Assembly: GCA_017941735.1 (NCBI GenBank)
Contig: JAGAVW010000057.1
Span: forward strand, 1 to 64,000
Source of the DNA: Solobacterium sp.
GTDB lineage: Bacteria; Bacillota_I; Bacilli_A; Erysipelotrichales; Erysipelotrichaceae
Reading direction: 5' to 3'
Length of the DNA stretch: 64,000 nucleotides
Part shown: positions 21,963 to 31,420 of the stretch, piece after piece
Numbering within the stretch: position 1 is the first letter of the stretch
Layout of the letters: the number at the start of each line of letters is the position of its first letter
Program-made: the position numbers and the translations under genes
The notes under the pieces: generated by a model
Told to the model about the DNA's origin: nothing
The model's database searches: none
Seen by the model: only the letters and a program-made list of their open reading frames with translations

Positions 21963-22760
21963 TCATCTTTTTGTTAGAACATTATCATTTGTGAATTCAT
22001 CCCCTGAAGCTTCTTCAAATTTATGTAATAAATCATCAACGGTTAGGGATTTCTTTTCTTCTCCTTGGATATCAAAGAGAATCTTACCTTCATACATCAT
22101 GATGAGCCGATTTCCAATTTGAATCGCATCTTTCATATTATGGGTAACCATTAAGGCAGTTAGATGATCTTTTTCAATAATCTCTTTTGTGATATCCAAT
22201 ACTTTCTTTGCGGTTTTAGGATCTAGCGCTGCAGTATGCTCATCAAGAAGTAATAGTTTTGGTTTTTGAAGGGAGGCCATAAGAAGGGTTAAAGCTTGGC
22301 GTTGGCCACCAGATAATAAGCCAACTTTATCAGCCATCCGCTTTTCTAAGCCTAAGCCAAGCATGGAAAGCTCTTCTTTAAAGACTGCTTTTTCATTCGC
22401 AGTGATACCCCAAGCTAAACTTCTTTTTTTACCACGGCGATTGGCCATAGCTAAGTTTTCTTGGATTTCCATATCCGCTGCGGTGCCTTTCATTGGATCT
22501 TGAAAGACACGACCGATGTATTTGGCGCGTTCATGTTCTTTTTTGTTTGTTAAATCTTCGCCATCAAGTAAGATTTCACCGGAATCGATTGGGTATACTC
22601 CAGCAATCATATTTAATATCGTTGATTTACCAGCGCCATTACCACCAATGACCGTCACAAAATCTCCATCGTTTAAGGTAAATGATACATCTTTTAAAAC
22701 AGGTGTTTCGTTGACGGTACCAATATCAAAGGTTTTCGAAACGTGACGTACCTCAAGCAT
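21963..22760 (-). CDS. ABC transporter ATP-binding protein
   Basis: ATPase subunit (265 residues) of the importer encoded by this operon. Walker A GGNGAGKSTILNMIAG, signature LLSGGQRQALTL, Walker B LLLLDEHTAALDPKTA and the switch His (VTHNM) are intact. The start ATG 22760 follows GGTGGTG and overlaps the permease stop by 8 bases; a GTG at 22772 is less likely. Its 3' end abuts the right-hand 102 bp repeat of the island. It is the last gene of the three-gene operon. Confidence 0.93.
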   Translation of the reverse strand: MLEVRHVSKTFDIGTVNETPVLKDVSFTLNDGDFVTVIGGNGAGKSTILNMIAGVYPIDSGEILLDGEDLTNKKEHERAKYIGRVFQDPMKGTAADMEIQENLAMANRRGKKRSLAWGITANEKAVFKEELSMLGLGLEKRMADKVGLLSGGQRQALTLLMASLQKPKLLLLDEHTAALDPKTAKKVLDITKEIIEKDHLTALMVTHNMKDAIQIGNRLIMMYEGKILFDIQGEEKKSLTVDDLLHKFEEASGDEFTNDNVLTKR

Positions 22761-23649
22761 GATGGACACCACCTTTCTTTGTCTTAATTAACTGTGGAGC
22801 CGTTAAGAAAAGAGCCACAAGAATCGCAGAGAATAATTTTAAATCATCTGTATTTAAGCCAAGTTGTAAGACAATAGCAATAATCAAACGATAGATAATG
22901 GAACCAAGTACAATCATGCATAAGCGAATCGCAAAGTTTGTTTGTTTACGAATCATTGTTTCCCCAATGATAATACTCGCTAAACCAATTACGATTGCAC
23001 CAATTCCTTGTTTAACATCCGCATAGCCTTGGGATTGGGCTACTAGAGCACCCGATAAAGCAACTAAGGCATTCGCAATCATGAAGCCAATGATTTTGGT
23101 GGAATCGGTATTGACGCCAAGTGAGCGTACCATGTTTTCATTGGAGCCAGTTGCTCGAATTGCAGATCCAATTTCAGTTCCAAAAAACCAATACATTATG
23201 GCAATCACAATGGCGACTACAATGATTCCTACAATGAGCGAACTATTTGTTTGGGATAAACCAACCATTGCTTCTATTTGTTTGAAAATAGTATTGAGTT
23301 TAAGAAGGGGGAGATTACTTCTTCCCATTAAACGCAAGTTGATGGAATAAACTCCTAATTGCGTTAGAATACCAGCTAAGATAGCTGGAATATGACATTT
23401 GGTATGTAATAAACCAGTCACTAGACCACCAATGGCACCACCAATGATTGCAATCGTAGTCGCTAATAGTGGGGTAATTCCTAAGGTGATTAAGGTTGCC
23501 ATAACGCAACCTCCAACCGCGAAAGTTCCATCGACAGATAAATCTGAAATCGCTAATAAGCGAAATGTGATATAGATGCCTAGAGACATAATCGACCACA
23601 AGATTCCTTGTGAGATTGCCCCTTGCATCGCAAATAGGATACCGGTCAT
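22753..23649 (-). CDS. ABC transporter permease (branched-chain type)
   Basis: Membrane subunit of 298 residues in the BPD_transp_2 (LivH-like) group. The N-terminal GAISQGILWSIMSLGIYITF and ISDLSVDGTFAVGG match permeases that pair with PF04392 binding proteins (TrpY-like). About eight to ten hydrophobic segments alternate with short loops, ending in LTAPQLIKTKKGG. It lies between binding-protein and ATPase genes, 3 bases after the former. Confidence 0.9.
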   Translation of the reverse strand: MTGILFAMQGAISQGILWSIMSLGIYITFRLLAISDLSVDGTFAVGGCVMATLITLGITPLLATTIAIIGGAIGGLVTGLLHTKCHIPAILAGILTQLGVYSINLRLMGRSNLPLLKLNTIFKQIEAMVGLSQTNSSLIVGIIVVAIVIAIMYWFFGTEIGSAIRATGSNENMVRSLGVNTDSTKIIGFMIANALVALSGALVAQSQGYADVKQGIGAIVIGLASIIIGETMIRKQTNFAIRLCMIVLGSIIYRLIIAIVLQLGLNTDDLKLFSAILVALFLTAPQLIKTKKGGVHHA

Positions 23650-23652
23650 AGA

Positions 23653-24624
23653 TTACTCCGTTGTTTTAGCAGAAGCTAAGATATCTTCTGGAATTTCTAA
23701 ACCGAGTTCTTTTGCGGTAGTTAAGTTAATAGTTAATTCACAGCTTTCATCTGGTAGATATTCAATAGGCATAGAGCTTGGACTTTCACCATTTAATACT
23801 TTCACTGCCATTTCTCCAGATAGATAACCAAGATTGTAATAATCAATTCCATAGGTTGCTAAACCACCATTTTCAACCATTCCTACTTCTCCAACAATAA
23901 CCGGAATTTGGTTAGCATTTGTGACTTGTGCAACTGTAGCCATCGTTTCTGCTAAAAGATTATCTGTTGGAATATATAATGCATCGATTTTACCAATGGT
24001 AGATTCTGTAGTGGATTGCACTGTACTCGAATCCGAAACTGTAAATTCAAGTGTTTCTAAGCCAGCTTTGGTGGCAGCTTCTTTCGCTAATTCCGCTTGG
24101 AAAATGGAGTTATCTTCACTACCAGTGTACATAATGCCAATTGTTTTAGCGGAAGGGACAAGTTGTTTTAACAAATTGATTTGTGCTTCAACAGGTGTTA
24201 AATCACTTGTGCCAGTTACGTTATTACCTGTATTCTTATTGCTTGCGACAAGTCCTGAAGAAGCAGGATCCGTTACACTAGTAATGACAATTGGAATTTC
24301 TGTTGTTTTACCAGCTACGGCTTGCGCAGCAGGGGTAGCATTCGCAAAGATTAAATCAGACCCATCATTCACGAGGATGTTCGCAATCGTTTCACAGTTA
24401 GAAGATTCTCCATTTGCGTTTTGATCATTGTAGACAACCTGTAAACCAGATTTCGCAATGGCATCTTTAAAACCTTCCGTTGCACGGTCTAAAGCGGCGT
24501 GTTTGACGAATTGTATCACACCAATTTTATATCCATCTGCACTACCAGTAGCAGGTTGACTTGTACCACAGCCCATTAAAAGAGATAAGGCTAGGATGGC
24601 AGATGCTTTCCTCACATTCTTCAT
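23653..24624 (-). CDS. ABC transporter substrate-binding lipoprotein (PF04392 type)
   Basis: Periplasmic-type binding lipoprotein (323 residues). The signal peptide ends in a lipobox (LSLLMGCGTS), so Cys about 20 is lipidated; this protein could be a client of the Lit-like enzyme at 9069. The two-lobed domain has YKIGVIQFVKHAALDRATEG, IANILVNDGSDLIFANATPA, VTSVTDPASSGLV and TIGIMYTGSEDNS. It belongs to the ABC_sub_bind family, including streptococcal tryptophan-type importers; the ligand here is not certain. Start at 24624 follows GGAGGAAAG; the in-frame ATG at 24660 has no support. Confidence 0.9.
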   Translation of the reverse strand: MKNVRKASAILALSLLMGCGTSQPATGSADGYKIGVIQFVKHAALDRATEGFKDAIAKSGLQVVYNDQNANGESSNCETIANILVNDGSDLIFANATPAAQAVAGKTTEIPIVITSVTDPASSGLVASNKNTGNNVTGTSDLTPVEAQINLLKQLVPSAKTIGIMYTGSEDNSIFQAELAKEAATKAGLETLEFTVSDSSTVQSTTESTIGKIDALYIPTDNLLAETMATVAQVTNANQIPVIVGEVGMVENGGLATYGIDYYNLGYLSGEMAVKVLNGESPSSMPIEYLPDESCELTINLTTAKELGLEIPEDILASAKTTE

Positions 24625-24650
24625 ATTTCTTTCCTCCAATAAACATTTCA

Positions 24651-24659
24651 ATGATAGCA
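24651..24659 (-). promoter_or_regulatory. Extended -10 of the ABC importer operon
   Basis: Minus-strand TGCTATCAT (24651-24659), an extended -10, lies 27 bases upstream of the lipoprotein start. No clear -35 is seen. Confidence 0.45.
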
Positions 24660-24762
24660 TTTACAAATATAAAATGAAAGAGTTTCTTAAAAATGAAAAT
24701 ATTTACATTTTATAACCATACTTTTATTTAAGAAATGTGCTTATTGTAGTTATTCGTTTTTA

Positions 24763-24985
24763 TGCTAAAATGAATTAAATCGCTGAAGATAGATTAGTAA
24801 ATAAGTAGAGGTCTTTAGAGAGTAGACGGTTGGTGCAAGTCTATGAATCTGTTTATGGAAGCTCCTATCTGAGAGTACTTAATCGTTACCGTTTCCTGCG
24901 TTAAAGGACAATTGAGGTGCGCATGTTTGCGAAACAGGATGGTACCGCGTAGAAATTACGTTCCTGCATTTTGCAGGATTTTTTT
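24763..24985 (+). promoter_or_regulatory. Alanine T-box leader of alaS
   Basis: T-box riboswitch that senses uncharged tRNA-Ala. An extended -10 TGCTAAAAT (24763-24771) opens the transcript near 24778. Stem I includes AGAGAGTAGACGGTTGGTG and the specifier segment GGAAGCTCC, giving codon GCT (24861-24863) for alanine. The T-box sequence TGGTACCGCG (24940-24949) marks the antiterminator. The competing terminator CCTGCATTTTGCAGG (24963-24977) is followed by seven Ts. When tRNA-Ala is uncharged, alaS is read through. Confidence 0.93.
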
Positions 24986-25002
24986 ATGGAGGAAATGAAT
25001 TT

Positions 25003-27639
25003 ATGGAAAACAAAAAGTTAACAGGAGACCAGGTAAGACAATTATTTCTTGATTTCTTTGCATCGAAAGGGTCAATGATTGAACCTGGCGCAAGCCTTAT
25101 CCCACATAATGATCCAACGTTGTTATGGATTAATGCGGGTGTTTCCGCTTTAAAGAAGTATTTTGATGGAACCGAAAAACCAAAGTGTAATCGTATTGCA
25201 AATGCGCAAAAATCGATTCGTACCAACGATATCGAAAATGTTGGTCGTACGGCACGCCATCATACATTCTTTGAAATGCTTGGGAATTTCTCCATTGGTG
25301 ATTATTTTAAACAGGAGGCAATTCCATGGGCTTGGGAATTCTTAACAAGTAAAGAATGGATTGGCTTTGATCCAAATCGCTTATATGTAACCGTTTATCC
25401 AGATGATGAAGAAGCATATGATTTGTGGGTAAAAGTGGGAATGAACCCCAATCATATCCGTAAAACAAGTGATAATTTCTGGGAGATTGGGGAAGGACCT
25501 GGTGGACCAGATACGGAAATTTACTATGACCGTGGGGAAAAGTATGATCCTGAAGGCTTAGGCGAAAAGCTCTTCTTTGAAGATATTGAAAACGATCGTT
25601 ATATCGAAACTTGGAATATCGTCTTTTCCCAATACGATTGTAAGCCTGGCCAAATGCCTCGTAGTGAATACAAAGAACTTCCGCAAAAGAATATTGATAC
25701 GGGAATGGGCTTAGAACGTCTTGTTTGTTTGATTCAAGATGGCGAAACCAATTTCGATACCGATTTATTCTTGCCTATTATTCATGAAACGGAAAAATAT
25801 GCGAAACACTCTTATGCTGAAGAAGAATACAAGATGGCATATCGCGTCATTGCGGACCACATTCGTACAGTTACATTTGCTTTAGCTGATGGTGCAACTT
25901 TCTCGAATGAAGGACGTGGCTATGTCTTGCGTCGTGTCTTACGTCGGGCGGTACGTTATGGCATTAAGCTAGGAATTGAAGGTAGCTTTATGTATAAACT
26001 CGTTGCGGTTTGTGCAGAAAATATGAAAGCTTATTATCCTTATGTTTTAGAGAAAGTAGACTTAGTTTCTAAATTAGTCAAAACAGAAGAAGAAACGTTC
26101 CATCATACCTTAAGTAATGGCGAAAACCTTTTAAATGATGCATTAAAACAACACGCAGATACGAAAGTGTTACCTGGTGAAGTCGTATTTAAACTTTATG
26201 ATACTTATGGATTCCCAAAAGAATTGACGATGGAAATCGCTAGTGATGCGGGTTATAAGGTAGATGAAGCTGGATATGAAAGCGAAATGGAAAAACAAAA
26301 ACAACGGGCAAGAGAAGCGCGTAGTAATGAACAATCCATGGGCTCGCAATCCAAAGATCTAATGGACTTTGAAGAAGCTTCAACTTTTACTGGTTATACG
26401 AATGAAACGTGTCACGGGAAAGTCATTGGTTTATTTAAAGATGGCGTAAAAGTGGATTCCTTAAGTGAAGAAGGCGATATCATTCTTGATGAAACTTGTT
26501 TCTATGCGGAATCTGGTGGACAAAGCGCAGATACGGGTGTTTTGAAAAATGAGAATTTTAAAGCGGATGTCACGAATGTGGTAAAGGCACCTCATGGCCA
26601 ACATTTGCATCATATTGAACATGTAGAAGGGACGATTTCCTTAAATGATGTAGTAGATGGTATTTATAACTATGAAAACCGTCAAAAGACACGTGCAAAT
26701 CACTCTTCCCTCCATTTATTACAATCCGCACTACGTGAAATCATCGGTGACCATATTGCCCAAGCTGGTTCTTATAATGGGCCAGATTATGGACGATTTG
26801 ACTTTACGCATTATGAAAAGTTAACGGAAGAACAGTTACGTGCTGTAGAACATCGTGTCAATGAAATGATTGAGATGGATTTACCTGTTGAAACAGAAGT
26901 CATGGGCATTGAAGATGCGAAGAATTCAGGTGCGATTGCCTTATTTGATGAAAAATATGGCGATACTGTACGCGTTGTCTCGATGGGAAATGTGTCCAAA
27001 GAATTATGTGGTGGTACACATGCCTCAAATACAGGAGATTTAGGAGTCTTTAAGATTTTATCCGAAGAATCGATTGGCTCTGGTATTCGTCGTATTACGT
27101 CAATCACAAAGATGGCAGCTTATGATTCCTTTAAAGCAGAACAAGATTACTTAAATGAAACTGCATCTTTACTCAAACTGAAAAACTATAAATCCTTGAA
27201 AGAACGCATCCAACAGTTAATCGATGAAAATGCGGAACTCAAGGCAAAAAATGCGCAAGTCGCACAACAAGCATTACTATCCAGTGTTGATGAGCAACTC
27301 AAAAATGCACAGCCTTGTAATGGGTTAAATACTTTATTCTTAACTGTTTCGAATATGGATTCTTCCAAAATGAAAGATTATGCAGAACTCTTACGCAATA
27401 AACTTGAAAATGGCTTTGTCTTCTTATCGAATGTTGAAGAGGAAAAGGTGACCTTTGTTTGCGCATGTAGTAAAGCGGCAATTGAAAAAGGTATTAAAGC
27501 TGGCGATATTGTTAAACAAGCTGCGGAATTAACCGGTGGAAAAGGTGGCGGTCGACCAGACATGGCGCAATCCGGTGGGAAAGATACCTCAAAAGTAGAA
27601 GAAGCCATTGCGACAATCAAACAAAAATTGGCTAATTAA
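25003..27639 (+). CDS. alaS: Alanine--tRNA ligase
   Basis: Class II synthetase of 878 residues, full length. The catalytic domain (1-450) includes DPTLLWINAGVSALKKYF, RTARHHTFFEMLGNFSIGDY and NIVFSQYD. The editing domain has zinc ligands in RANHSSLHLLQSALR and CGGTHASNTG. The C-terminal domain ends in GGKGGGRPDMAQSGG. The start has GGAGGAAATG upstream. Expression is controlled by the alanine T-box. A strong terminator follows, so ireB onward have their own promoter. Confidence 0.98.
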   Translation: MENKKLTGDQVRQLFLDFFASKGSMIEPGASLIPHNDPTLLWINAGVSALKKYFDGTEKPKCNRIANAQKSIRTNDIENVGRTARHHTFFEMLGNFSIGDYFKQEAIPWAWEFLTSKEWIGFDPNRLYVTVYPDDEEAYDLWVKVGMNPNHIRKTSDNFWEIGEGPGGPDTEIYYDRGEKYDPEGLGEKLFFEDIENDRYIETWNIVFSQYDCKPGQMPRSEYKELPQKNIDTGMGLERLVCLIQDGETNFDTDLFLPIIHETEKYAKHSYAEEEYKMAYRVIADHIRTVTFALADGATFSNEGRGYVLRRVLRRAVRYGIKLGIEGSFMYKLVAVCAENMKAYYPYVLEKVDLVSKLVKTEEETFHHTLSNGENLLNDALKQHADTKVLPGEVVFKLYDTYGFPKELTMEIASDAGYKVDEAGYESEMEKQKQRAREARSNEQSMGSQSKDLMDFEEASTFTGYTNETCHGKVIGLFKDGVKVDSLSEEGDIILDETCFYAESGGQSADTGVLKNENFKADVTNVVKAPHGQHLHHIEHVEGTISLNDVVDGIYNYENRQKTRANHSSLHLLQSALREIIGDHIAQAGSYNGPDYGRFDFTHYEKLTEEQLRAVEHRVNEMIEMDLPVETEVMGIEDAKNSGAIALFDEKYGDTVRVVSMGNVSKELCGGTHASNTGDLGVFKILSEESIGSGIRRITSITKMAAYDSFKAEQDYLNETASLLKLKNYKSLKERIQQLIDENAELKAKNAQVAQQALLSSVDEQLKNAQPCNGLNTLFLTVSNMDSSKMKDYAELLRNKLENGFVFLSNVEEEKVTFVCACSKAAIEKGIKAGDIVKQAAELTGGKGGGRPDMAQSGGKDTSKVEEAIATIKQKLAN

Positions 27640-27664
27640 TAGGGATTTGTCATAAAATTCGAAG

Positions 27665-27713
27665 AAAATGTATAGAAGGAAAGGGATTGATTTCACTTCT
27701 ATACATTTTTATT
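27665..27713 (+). terminator. Terminator of alaS
   Basis: A 14 bp perfect stem AAAATGTATAGAAG (27665-27678) / CTTCTATACATTTT (27696-27709) with a 17-base loop and trailing Ts, 26 bases after the stop. Confidence 0.8.
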
Positions 27714-27751
27714 TATTTGCGATAAAATACAAGAAAGAAGGTGATGAAGAG

Positions 27752-28015
27752 ATGACAAAAGCAGATATTTCTCCAACGGTTAGTTTTGATGCAGACGAAG
27801 TAAGAAGAAACAATATTCGTCAAGTCTTAGAATTAGTAAAAGATGCATTAGAAGAGCGTGGTTACAATGCGATTAATCAATTAGCTGGTTATTTAATTTC
27901 CAATGATCCAGCCTATATTTCGAGTCATAAGAACGCACGCAGTGTAATTCAATCTGTTGAGCGTCATGAAATCATCGAAGAATTAGTTCGTTTCTATTTA
28001 GAGGAACATTCCTAA
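27752..28015 (+). CDS. ireB: IreB-family regulatory phosphoprotein (UPF0297)
   Basis: Small protein (87 residues) of the UPF0297/DUF965 family. In Enterococcus faecalis, IreB is phosphorylated by the PASTA kinase IreK and affects cephalosporin tolerance. Motifs are [39 protein letters not shown] and [18 protein letters not shown] 27752 has AAGGTG at good spacing; upstream in-frame codons fall in the alaS terminator. It overlaps ruvX by one base (TAATG). The order alaS-ireB-ruvX-DUF1292-mltG is conserved in Firmicutes. Confidence 0.95.
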   Translation: MTKADISPTVSFDADEVRRNNIRQVLELVKDALEERGYNAINQLAGYLISNDPAYISSHKNARSVIQSVERHEIIEELVRFYLEEHS

Positions 28016-28437
28016 TGAAACGTACCATGGGTCTTGATTTAGGCAGTGTCACCTGTGGAATCGCCATCAGTGACCCGTTGGGTATTGTGGCTCGTGCTGT
28101 TGAAACCGTACGTTTTGAGGCGGATCAATATGACGAATGTTTAGAGAAGGTTTTGGAAGTGATTCATCGTGAAATGCCAGATGAAATTGTCTTGGGATTA
28201 CCAAAACATATGAATGGCGATATTGGTGTACGTGGTGAAATCTCACAAAACTTTAAAGCAATGCTCGAAGAAGAGATTCAAATCCCAGTCACACTATGGG
28301 ATGAGCGTTTAACGACTGTCGCAGCAGAAAAGATCTTAATCCAAGCGGATTTATCTCGTAAGAAGCGGAAAAAGATTATTGATCAGATGGCTGCGGTTCA
28401 AATTCTACAAAGTTATCTCGATTATCATAAGGCGTAA
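28015..28437 (+). CDS. ruvX: Holliday junction resolvase-like protein RuvX (YqgF)
   Basis: RNase H-fold nuclease (140 residues), proposed to act on Holliday junctions and in pre-16S rRNA 5'-end processing. Catalytic motifs: MGLDLGSVTCGIAISDP (first Asp), IVLGLPKHMNG, and VTLWDERLTTVAAE with DQMAAVQILQSYL at the end. Length is typical. It overlaps ireB by one base. The stop codon is part of a short hairpin that may partly terminate transcription. Confidence 0.95.
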   Translation: MKRTMGLDLGSVTCGIAISDPLGIVARAVETVRFEADQYDECLEKVLEVIHREMPDEIVLGLPKHMNGDIGVRGEISQNFKAMLEEEIQIPVTLWDERLTTVAAEKILIQADLSRKKRKKIIDQMAAVQILQSYLDYHKA

Positions 28438-28448
28438 AACGCCTTTTA
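28429..28448 (+). terminator. Small hairpin after ruvX
   Basis: AAGGCGT (28429-28435) / ACGCCTT (28439-28445), loop AAA, then TT. It is short with a weak T tract, so probably only attenuating within the operon. Confidence 0.4.
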
Positions 28449-28463
28449 CTATGAGGAAAGCAT

Positions 28464-28706
28464 ATGGAAGAAAATAACGTATTAGTATTAATTGATGAAA
28501 ATGGCAATGAAAAAGAAATGCAGATTCTTTTAACTTTTGAAATGGATAATGGAAAGAAATTTGTCTTAATCACGGATCCAGAAGATGTAAGTGATGATGT
28601 TTATCCTTATTCCTATGATGACGATGGAAATCTTTATGAAGTAGAAGATCCTGCGGAATTTGCGATGTGTGAGGAAGTATTGAATACCTTTTTAGATGAG
28701 GAATAA
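28464..28706 (+). CDS. DUF1292 family protein (YrzB-like)
   Basis: Acidic 80-residue protein of the DUF1292 family; function unknown. The family pattern is clear: VLIDENGNEKEMQILLTFEM, FVLITDPE and the acidic YSYDDDGNLYEVED followed by EEVLNTFLDEE. GAGGAAAG precedes ATG 28464. It always travels with ruvX and mltG in Firmicutes, suggesting a role linked to them. mltG starts 1 base after its stop. Confidence 0.93.
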   Translation: MEENNVLVLIDENGNEKEMQILLTFEMDNGKKFVLITDPEDVSDDVYPYSYDDDGNLYEVEDPAEFAMCEEVLNTFLDEE

Positions 28707-28707
28707 A

Positions 28708-29805
28708 ATGGCTACGCGTAAGAGAAGAAGAAAAAAGAGAACAATCAAACTTTCGCGTATCCTATTTTTATTATGCTTAGTTGCGATTGTTGTTTTGGGT
28801 TTTCAATACCTAAAATATTCCAATGCTCAAAAGCCAATCCAAAAAGAAAGTGAAGAGATTGCGTTTACGGTGAATACAGGTGAGTCTATGCGCACCGTAA
28901 CCAATCACCTTGAAGAGCAAGGCATCATTCGTGATGCGCAAATGGCTTACTATTTCGCGAAATTTTCGAATTTAGATGAAGTCAAAGCAGGCGAATTTGT
29001 TTTAAATAAGAATATGTCTACCAAAGAGATCTTTGAAACGCTTAACGATGCAAGTAAAGCGATTGTTTATGATGCAACGGTAACGATTATTGAAGGGGAT
29101 TGGGCAAAGGATATCGCTAAAAAGATTGCGGCGGTCACAAATGTAACCCAAGAAGATTTATTGAACCTTTGGAATGATGAAACTTATATTCGCTCCTTGA
29201 TGAATACATATCCATTTATCACAGAGGATGTCTTCAATGAGAATATACGCATTAAGCTGGAAGGATATTTAGCCCCAAATACTTATAAGTTCTATCAAGA
29301 AACAACCGCAGAAGAAGTAACAGAAAAAATCTTAAACCAAAGTAAGATTGTCTTTGATAAGTTTGAAGAGGACTTTAAGAAGTCATCTTATTCCATCCAT
29401 GAGTTATATACATTAGCGAGTATCATTCAATATGAAGCTGGAAAAATTGAAGATATGAAGATGATTGCGGGTGTATTCTATAATCGTTTAAATATTTCAA
29501 TGCCATTACAGTCTAGCGCAACGGTTTGTTATGCGATTGATTTAGATAAAGAAAATGAAGACTGGATTGGTTGCGAAGTGAATGGGGATTTTGATTCACC
29601 TTATAATACCTACAAATATCAAGGCTTACCACCAGGCCCAATCTTTAATGCTGGAGAAGATGCCTTTGATGCCGTATTGCATCCAACCGATAATGATTAT
29701 TATTACTTCTTAGCTGATGTCTTTAATGATGGAAGTATTCATTACGCTAAGACTTTAGAAGAACATTTAGTAAATCAAGAGAAATACCTTGGAGGAAAGT
29801 ATTGA
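28708..29805 (+). CDS. mltG: Endolytic murein transglycosylase MltG
   Basis: Membrane-anchored lytic transglycosylase (365 residues) that cuts nascent glycan strands and so sets their length. A basic N-terminus (RKRRRKKRTIK) precedes one membrane helix (ILFLLCLVAIVVLGF), a LysM-like region (FTVNTGESMRTVTNHLEEQG) and the YceG domain with LEGYLAPNTYKF, LASIIQYEAG and YNRLNISMPLQSSATVCYAI. The catalytic Glu, equivalent to E218 of E. coli MltG, is the E in QYEAG. I use ATG 28708, with GAGGAA upstream, rather than 28696. It overlaps the next gene by 4 bases. Confidence 0.95.
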   Translation: MATRKRRRKKRTIKLSRILFLLCLVAIVVLGFQYLKYSNAQKPIQKESEEIAFTVNTGESMRTVTNHLEEQGIIRDAQMAYYFAKFSNLDEVKAGEFVLNKNMSTKEIFETLNDASKAIVYDATVTIIEGDWAKDIAKKIAAVTNVTQEDLLNLWNDETYIRSLMNTYPFITEDVFNENIRIKLEGYLAPNTYKFYQETTAEEVTEKILNQSKIVFDKFEEDFKKSSYSIHELYTLASIIQYEAGKIEDMKMIAGVFYNRLNISMPLQSSATVCYAIDLDKENEDWIGCEVNGDFDSPYNTYKYQGLPPGPIFNAGEDAFDAVLHPTDNDYYYFLADVFNDGSIHYAKTLEEHLVNQEKYLGGKY

Positions 29806-30272
29806 AAATCACAACGCAAGCCTACTTAATCCGTAATCAGCAATGGCTTTTCTTATTGCGCAATAAAAAAGCAAATGATGTCAATGCGAATAAATATATT
29901 GGGGTAGGTGGAAAGTTAGAAAATGAAAGCGTGGAAGCGTGCGTTAAAAGGGAAGTACTAGAAGAAACAGGTTATCTTTGTGATGCATTAGATTTAAAAG
30001 GCATTGCCTACTTCCATTATGAAGGGGAAGAAAGCGAGAAAATCTATATCTATACATGTGAAGCATTTCATGGAGAAGAAATTGAATGTGATGAAGGAAC
30101 GCTTGTATGGGTCAATGAAAATAAAATCTTAGACCTAGAATTATGGGAGGGAGACCGCATCTTTTTAAAGAAATTGATGAATCATACGCAACAAATGTTC
30201 TATTTGGAACTTCATTATGATAAATTAGGACGCTTATTAGAAGCGAAGGAATTGGAGGAGGAATATGAATAA
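29802..30272 (+). CDS. NUDIX hydrolase (MutT-like)
   Basis: NUDIX-family pyrophosphohydrolase (156 residues). The box [17 protein letters not shown] followed by LEETGY fits Gx5Ex7REUxEExGU. The substrate, a nucleoside diphosphate derivative such as an oxidised NTP, is not identifiable. It starts with TTG (29802) behind GGAGGAAAG, overlapping the mltG stop by 4 bases (TTGA). In B. subtilis this interval holds yrrM and two U32 genes, so the NUDIX gene is a local replacement. It overlaps udk by 8 bases. Confidence 0.88.
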   Translation: MKITTQAYLIRNQQWLFLLRNKKANDVNANKYIGVGGKLENESVEACVKREVLEETGYLCDALDLKGIAYFHYEGEESEKIYIYTCEAFHGEEIECDEGTLVWVNENKILDLELWEGDRIFLKKLMNHTQQMFYLELHYDKLGRLLEAKELEEEYE

Positions 30273-30897
30273 ACCGGTTATTATTGGCATTGCGGGTGGA
30301 AGTGCATCTGGAAAAACATCCATCGCACGAAGAATTAAAGATGAATTTAGTGATGAAAAATCGGTATTAATCATCCGGCAAGACGATTATTACAAAGATC
30401 AATCAAACTTAACGATGGAAGAGCGTGTAAAGACGAATTATGACCATCCATTTGCGTTTGATAATGATCTCATGGTGGAACAGATTAAATTATTAGCGGC
30501 TGGGCAAAACATTGATAAACCTACTTATGATTATGTTGAACATACACGTTCCTCCGTTACTGAGCGATTAGAACCTGCCGATGTCATTATTTTAGAAGGC
30601 TTATTTGTATTAGAAGATGAAAAGATTCGAGATTTATTAAACATTAAAATCTATGTCGAAACGGCTGCGGATATTCGCTTTATTCGCCGTTTAATCCGCG
30701 ATGTGAATGAGCGTGGACGTACCTTAGATTCCGTGGTTAATCAATATGTCAATACTGTACGTGTTATGCATGATGCATTTATTGAACCAAGCAAGCGTTA
30801 TGCCGATGTGATTATCCCAGAAGGAGGCCATAATGCGGTTGCAATTGACTTAATTACAACAAAAATAAGTAGCGTCATTCACAACACAGTGGTATAA
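30265..30897 (+). CDS. udk: Uridine kinase
   Basis: Phosphorylates uridine and cytidine to UMP and CMP in pyrimidine salvage; 210 residues, standard length. Walker [56 protein letters not shown] and the lid [17 protein letters not shown] are all present. GGAGGAG lies before ATG 30265. It is followed by greA, as in B. subtilis. Confidence 0.97.
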   Translation: MNKPVIIGIAGGSASGKTSIARRIKDEFSDEKSVLIIRQDDYYKDQSNLTMEERVKTNYDHPFAFDNDLMVEQIKLLAAGQNIDKPTYDYVEHTRSSVTERLEPADVIILEGLFVLEDEKIRDLLNIKIYVETAADIRFIRRLIRDVNERGRTLDSVVNQYVNTVRVMHDAFIEPSKRYADVIIPEGGHNAVAIDLITTKISSVIHNTVV

Positions 30898-30898
30898 T
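30890..30898 (+). promoter_or_regulatory. Extended -10 promoter of greA
   Basis: TGGTATAAT overlapping the udk stop region; transcription would start near 30905, and greA has AAGGAG ahead of ATG 30927. No matching -35 is seen. Confidence 0.55.
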
Positions 30899-30926
30899 AC
30901 GTATCGCACAAACAAGGAGTAAAAAT

Positions 30927-31397
30927 ATGTCTGAAGATAAAATTTATGTCACCGAAGAAGGTCTGAAAAAATTACAAGATGAATATTATAACCTCGTACA
31001 TGTTGTACGTGAGGAAGTGAAAGCCGAATTAAAAGAAGCTCGTTCTTTAGGCGATTTATCCGAAAATGCGGATTATGATGCGGCACGTGATAAACAATCC
31101 CAAGTGGAATCACGTATTGCGGAACTTGAATCCATGTTGCAACATTATGAGATTATTAAGACCACAAAAAGTGGTTCTAAAACCGTTCACATTGGTTCTA
31201 CGGTAACCCTTAAGTTCTTAGATACAAATATCGAAGAAACCTATACGATTGTAGGTAGTACGGAAGCAGATCCACTCAATGGGAAACTTTCTAATGAAAC
31301 CCCATTAGCACAAGCGATTCTTGATAAGAAGCTTGATTCAACTGTGACAATTCCAGTGAAAGAACCATACGATGTATTAATCACAAAAATTAAATAG
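30927..31397 (+). CDS. greA: Transcription elongation factor GreA
   Basis: Binds the RNA polymerase secondary channel and stimulates transcript cleavage to rescue backtracked complexes. 156 residues. The N-terminal coiled coil carries ITVEEGLKKL-like sequence (YVTEEGLKKLQDEYYNL) and the acidic tip ARSLGDLSENADYDAARD. The C-terminal domain includes GSTVTLKFLD, YTIVGSTEADPLNGKLSNET and P-A-A-like SPLAQAIL. Its terminator overlaps the start of comEA. Confidence 0.97.
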   Translation: MSEDKIYVTEEGLKKLQDEYYNLVHVVREEVKAELKEARSLGDLSENADYDAARDKQSQVESRIAELESMLQHYEIIKTTKSGSKTVHIGSTVTLKFLDTNIEETYTIVGSTEADPLNGKLSNETPLAQAILDKKLDSTVTIPVKEPYDVLITKIK

Positions 31398-31420
31398 GAA
31401 TCTGGATTCAAAAACGAATG

